Shown: positions 5,377 through 6,518 of the stretch, piece after piece | How positions within the stretch are numbered: position 1 is the first letter of the stretch | How the letters are laid out: every line of letters starts with the position of its first letter | Assembly: GCA_013329865.1 (NCBI GenBank) | Contig: DUJJ01000036.1 | Coordinates: 3,302-9,819, forward strand | Length of the DNA: 6,518 bases | Direction: 5' to 3' | Origin: Candidatus Poseidoniaceae archaeon | GTDB taxonomy: Archaea; Thermoplasmatota; Poseidoniia; Poseidoniales; Poseidoniaceae | The notes under the pieces: generated by a model | Databases searched by the model: none | Seen by the model: the letters and a program-made list of their open reading frames with translations, nothing else | Told to the model about the DNA's origin: nothing | Position numbers and translations under genes: made by a program

Positions 5377-6518
5377 TTGACTCCCTCCTTTGCAGCAAGC
5401 CAAGAGATATTACACCAATACTAGCTATGAGCAACATCACGCCCAACACAAAACCACCGGTGTCAGAAACGCTGCTGGTGGAATCTACCGAGATGGCAAC
5501 ATCAAAATCGACGATTGAGGTTGAACCAGCAATCAGCGTTTGATTATCAATGACGGGATTCACTGTGTAGGAGGTTGGACCAGCCATAACTGGCTTGTCG
5601 GTAAAGGTAAGCTCGGATGTTACACCAACCTCCTCACCGTTTCTTAAAATCGTAAACTCTGCTGAATCACCGGTCCACTGCCAGGTTAATTCAACCCCCG
5701 TTGGTTCATTTGATGCAACTAGTCCTGATGCTGAAGGCCCCTGGCTGGTTTGAATAACTCTAGTAGTAGTAGCTGTCAACCCTAAATCATCCTCAACAGT
5801 CAGAATAATGCCTATCGTCCCAATACCGATAATTTCTATTTGTTCGCCAGTGAGGCTGACTAATTTACCGCTGCTATCCTGATACTGCCATAAATAGTTA
5901 ACAACCACACCATCGTCGTCGATTGATTTTCCACCATCAACCAGGATAATTTCACCGTCCCACAAATTTTTCGATAATACCTCGATATTTGCTGTTGGCA
6001 CTAGATTATCAATCTCGAGACTGTGAATAAATTGTTGTGGAGGTCCGTCGTTATCATGGTAGGAGATAGAGAGTGTCCAAGTCTGTCCAGCACCAAAATA
6101 TGCTGCAGGAACTACTGTAGCATTATCCAGTGTACCCTCTCTGAAACCATTTCTCAACCAGTAAATTGTTGAGTCAACCAAGTCGTTATCTGCATCGGTA
6201 AACAGTGGGTTAATGGCCAATTGAGTTAATTCGGTATTGACAAAAGTAAGATTGTTGGGTATCTCATCAATAGTAAGGACTGGTAAACTATTCTGCACAA
6301 CAACAACTACCTCTGAATTAACTTGACTAAAGGATTCACCATCATTGGCTTTAATCGACACTGCCCAAATATCGCCCTTAGCAGTATACTGCGCTGGAAG
6401 TGGATTTACGCCGTTAAATTCAGTCTGTATGACACCGTTTTTTGACCAGGTAATGAGCGGATTTTCCAGTGGGTCTCCATCAGCATCACTGAAACTGTAT
6501 TCGGCTAATATGTCGTCA
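5369..6518 (-). CDS. Large surface protein, C-terminal part: Asp-rich repeats, PKD-like and Fn3-like domains, C-terminal membrane anchor (5' end off right edge)
   Basis: The reading frame is open from the right edge; I translated 6362-6517 by hand and it joins without a stop to the rest, giving 382 visible residues. The GTG at 6361 is therefore an internal codon, not the start. Order of parts: a repeat unit at about 1-80 (SDADGDPL, ITWSKNGV, TAKGDIWAVSIKANDG); a second, diverged unit at about 81-175 (TDADNDLV, IYWLRNG, AGQTWTLSISYHDNDG); a PKD-like sandwich at about 176-260 (SIDDDGVVVNYLWQY, then TVEDDLGLTA); and an Fn3-like domain at about 262-340 (VELTWQWTGDSAEFTILRNG). A C-terminal membrane helix follows (FVLGVMLLIASIGVISLGLL) with a short QRRESNE inside tail. 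The Asp-x-Asp-x-Asp stretches suggest calcium binding. It probably projects from the cell surface as an adhesin or binding protein. It is the first visible gene of the three-gene minus-strand operon. Confidence 0.85.
   Translation of the reverse strand, partial: DDILAEYSFSDADGDPLENPLITWSKNGVIQTEFNGVNPLPAQYTAKGDIWAVSIKANDGESFSQVNSEVVVVVQNSLPVLTIDEIPNNLTFVNTELTQLAINPLFTDADNDLVDSTIYWLRNGFREGTLDNATVVPAAYFGAGQTWTLSISYHDNDGPPQQFIHSLEIDNLVPTANIEVLSKNLWDGEIILVDGGKSIDDDGVVVNYLWQYQDSSGKLVSLTGEQIEIIGIGTIGIILTVEDDLGLTATTTRVIQTSQGPSASGLVASNEPTGVELTWQWTGDSAEFTILRNGEEVGVTSELTFTDKPVMAGPTSYTVNPVIDNQTLIAGSTSIVDFDVAISVDSTSSVSDTGGFVLGVMLLIASIGVISLGLLQRRESNE
5384..5390 (-). promoter_or_regulatory. Strong Shine-Dalgarno for the start at 5376
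   Basis: AAGGAGG on the minus strand ends seven bases before the ATG at 5376. It is the best ribosome site in the window, lies inside the 3' end of the upstream surface-protein gene, and decides the start against the ATG at 5403. Confidence 0.8.

Noticed and set aside
6359..6361. GTG as the start of the right-edge surface protein
   Set aside because: The frame is open upstream to the window edge and encodes the first half of a repeat unit, so this is an internal Val.

Overview
The window looks like chromosomal DNA of a planktonic Thermoplasmatota archaeon, most likely Marine Group II (Poseidoniales). The basis is the mix of gene types: a PAC2-family proteasome chaperone ending in Leu-Tyr-Gly, secreted proteins with PKD-like and Asp-rich repeat domains held by a lipobox or one C-terminal helix, and a cytoplasmic tail with a GLPPGWTxEQWxxYGxxYL motif that I associate from memory with this group. 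No marker gene is present, so the assignment is inference. Genes are tightly packed: they overlap at several junctions, and the longest clear intergenic gap is under 100 bases. I see no rRNA, tRNA, CRISPR array, insertion sequence or prophage gene.

Layout from the left. On the minus strand, the first 120 residues of a PKD-domain lipoprotein run off the left edge (1-362), preceded on the same strand by a very acidic 123-residue protein (410-781). A 75-base divergent intergenic region (782-856) separates these from a plus-strand DEDDh 3'-5' exonuclease with an ExoX-type C-terminal module (857-1684). It converges on, and overlaps by 6 bases, a minus-strand PD-(D/E)XK nuclease with four cysteines placed for an Fe-S cluster (1679-2860). 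Divergent from that is a plus-strand PAC2 protein (2948-3748) ending in an HbYX-type tail.

The right 2.8 kb is a minus-strand operon read from the right edge. It encodes a large surface protein (partial, 5369-6518), then a secreted and membrane-anchored protein with a heme-type CX3CH motif (4306-5376), then a five-helix membrane protein (3731-4309). The two internal junctions overlap by 8 and 4 bases, and each downstream start has a strong Shine-Dalgarno sequence inside the upstream gene, so translation is probably coupled. The last operon gene overlaps the PAC2 gene tail to tail by 18 bases.

Functionally there are three blocks: DNA processing (two nucleases), proteasome assembly or regulation (PAC2), and a cell-surface set. 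The least ordinary is the surface operon, where a possible extracytoplasmic heme protein is coupled to a membrane protein with one histidine in each of its first two helices. This could be a small electron-transfer unit, but that function is a hypothesis.
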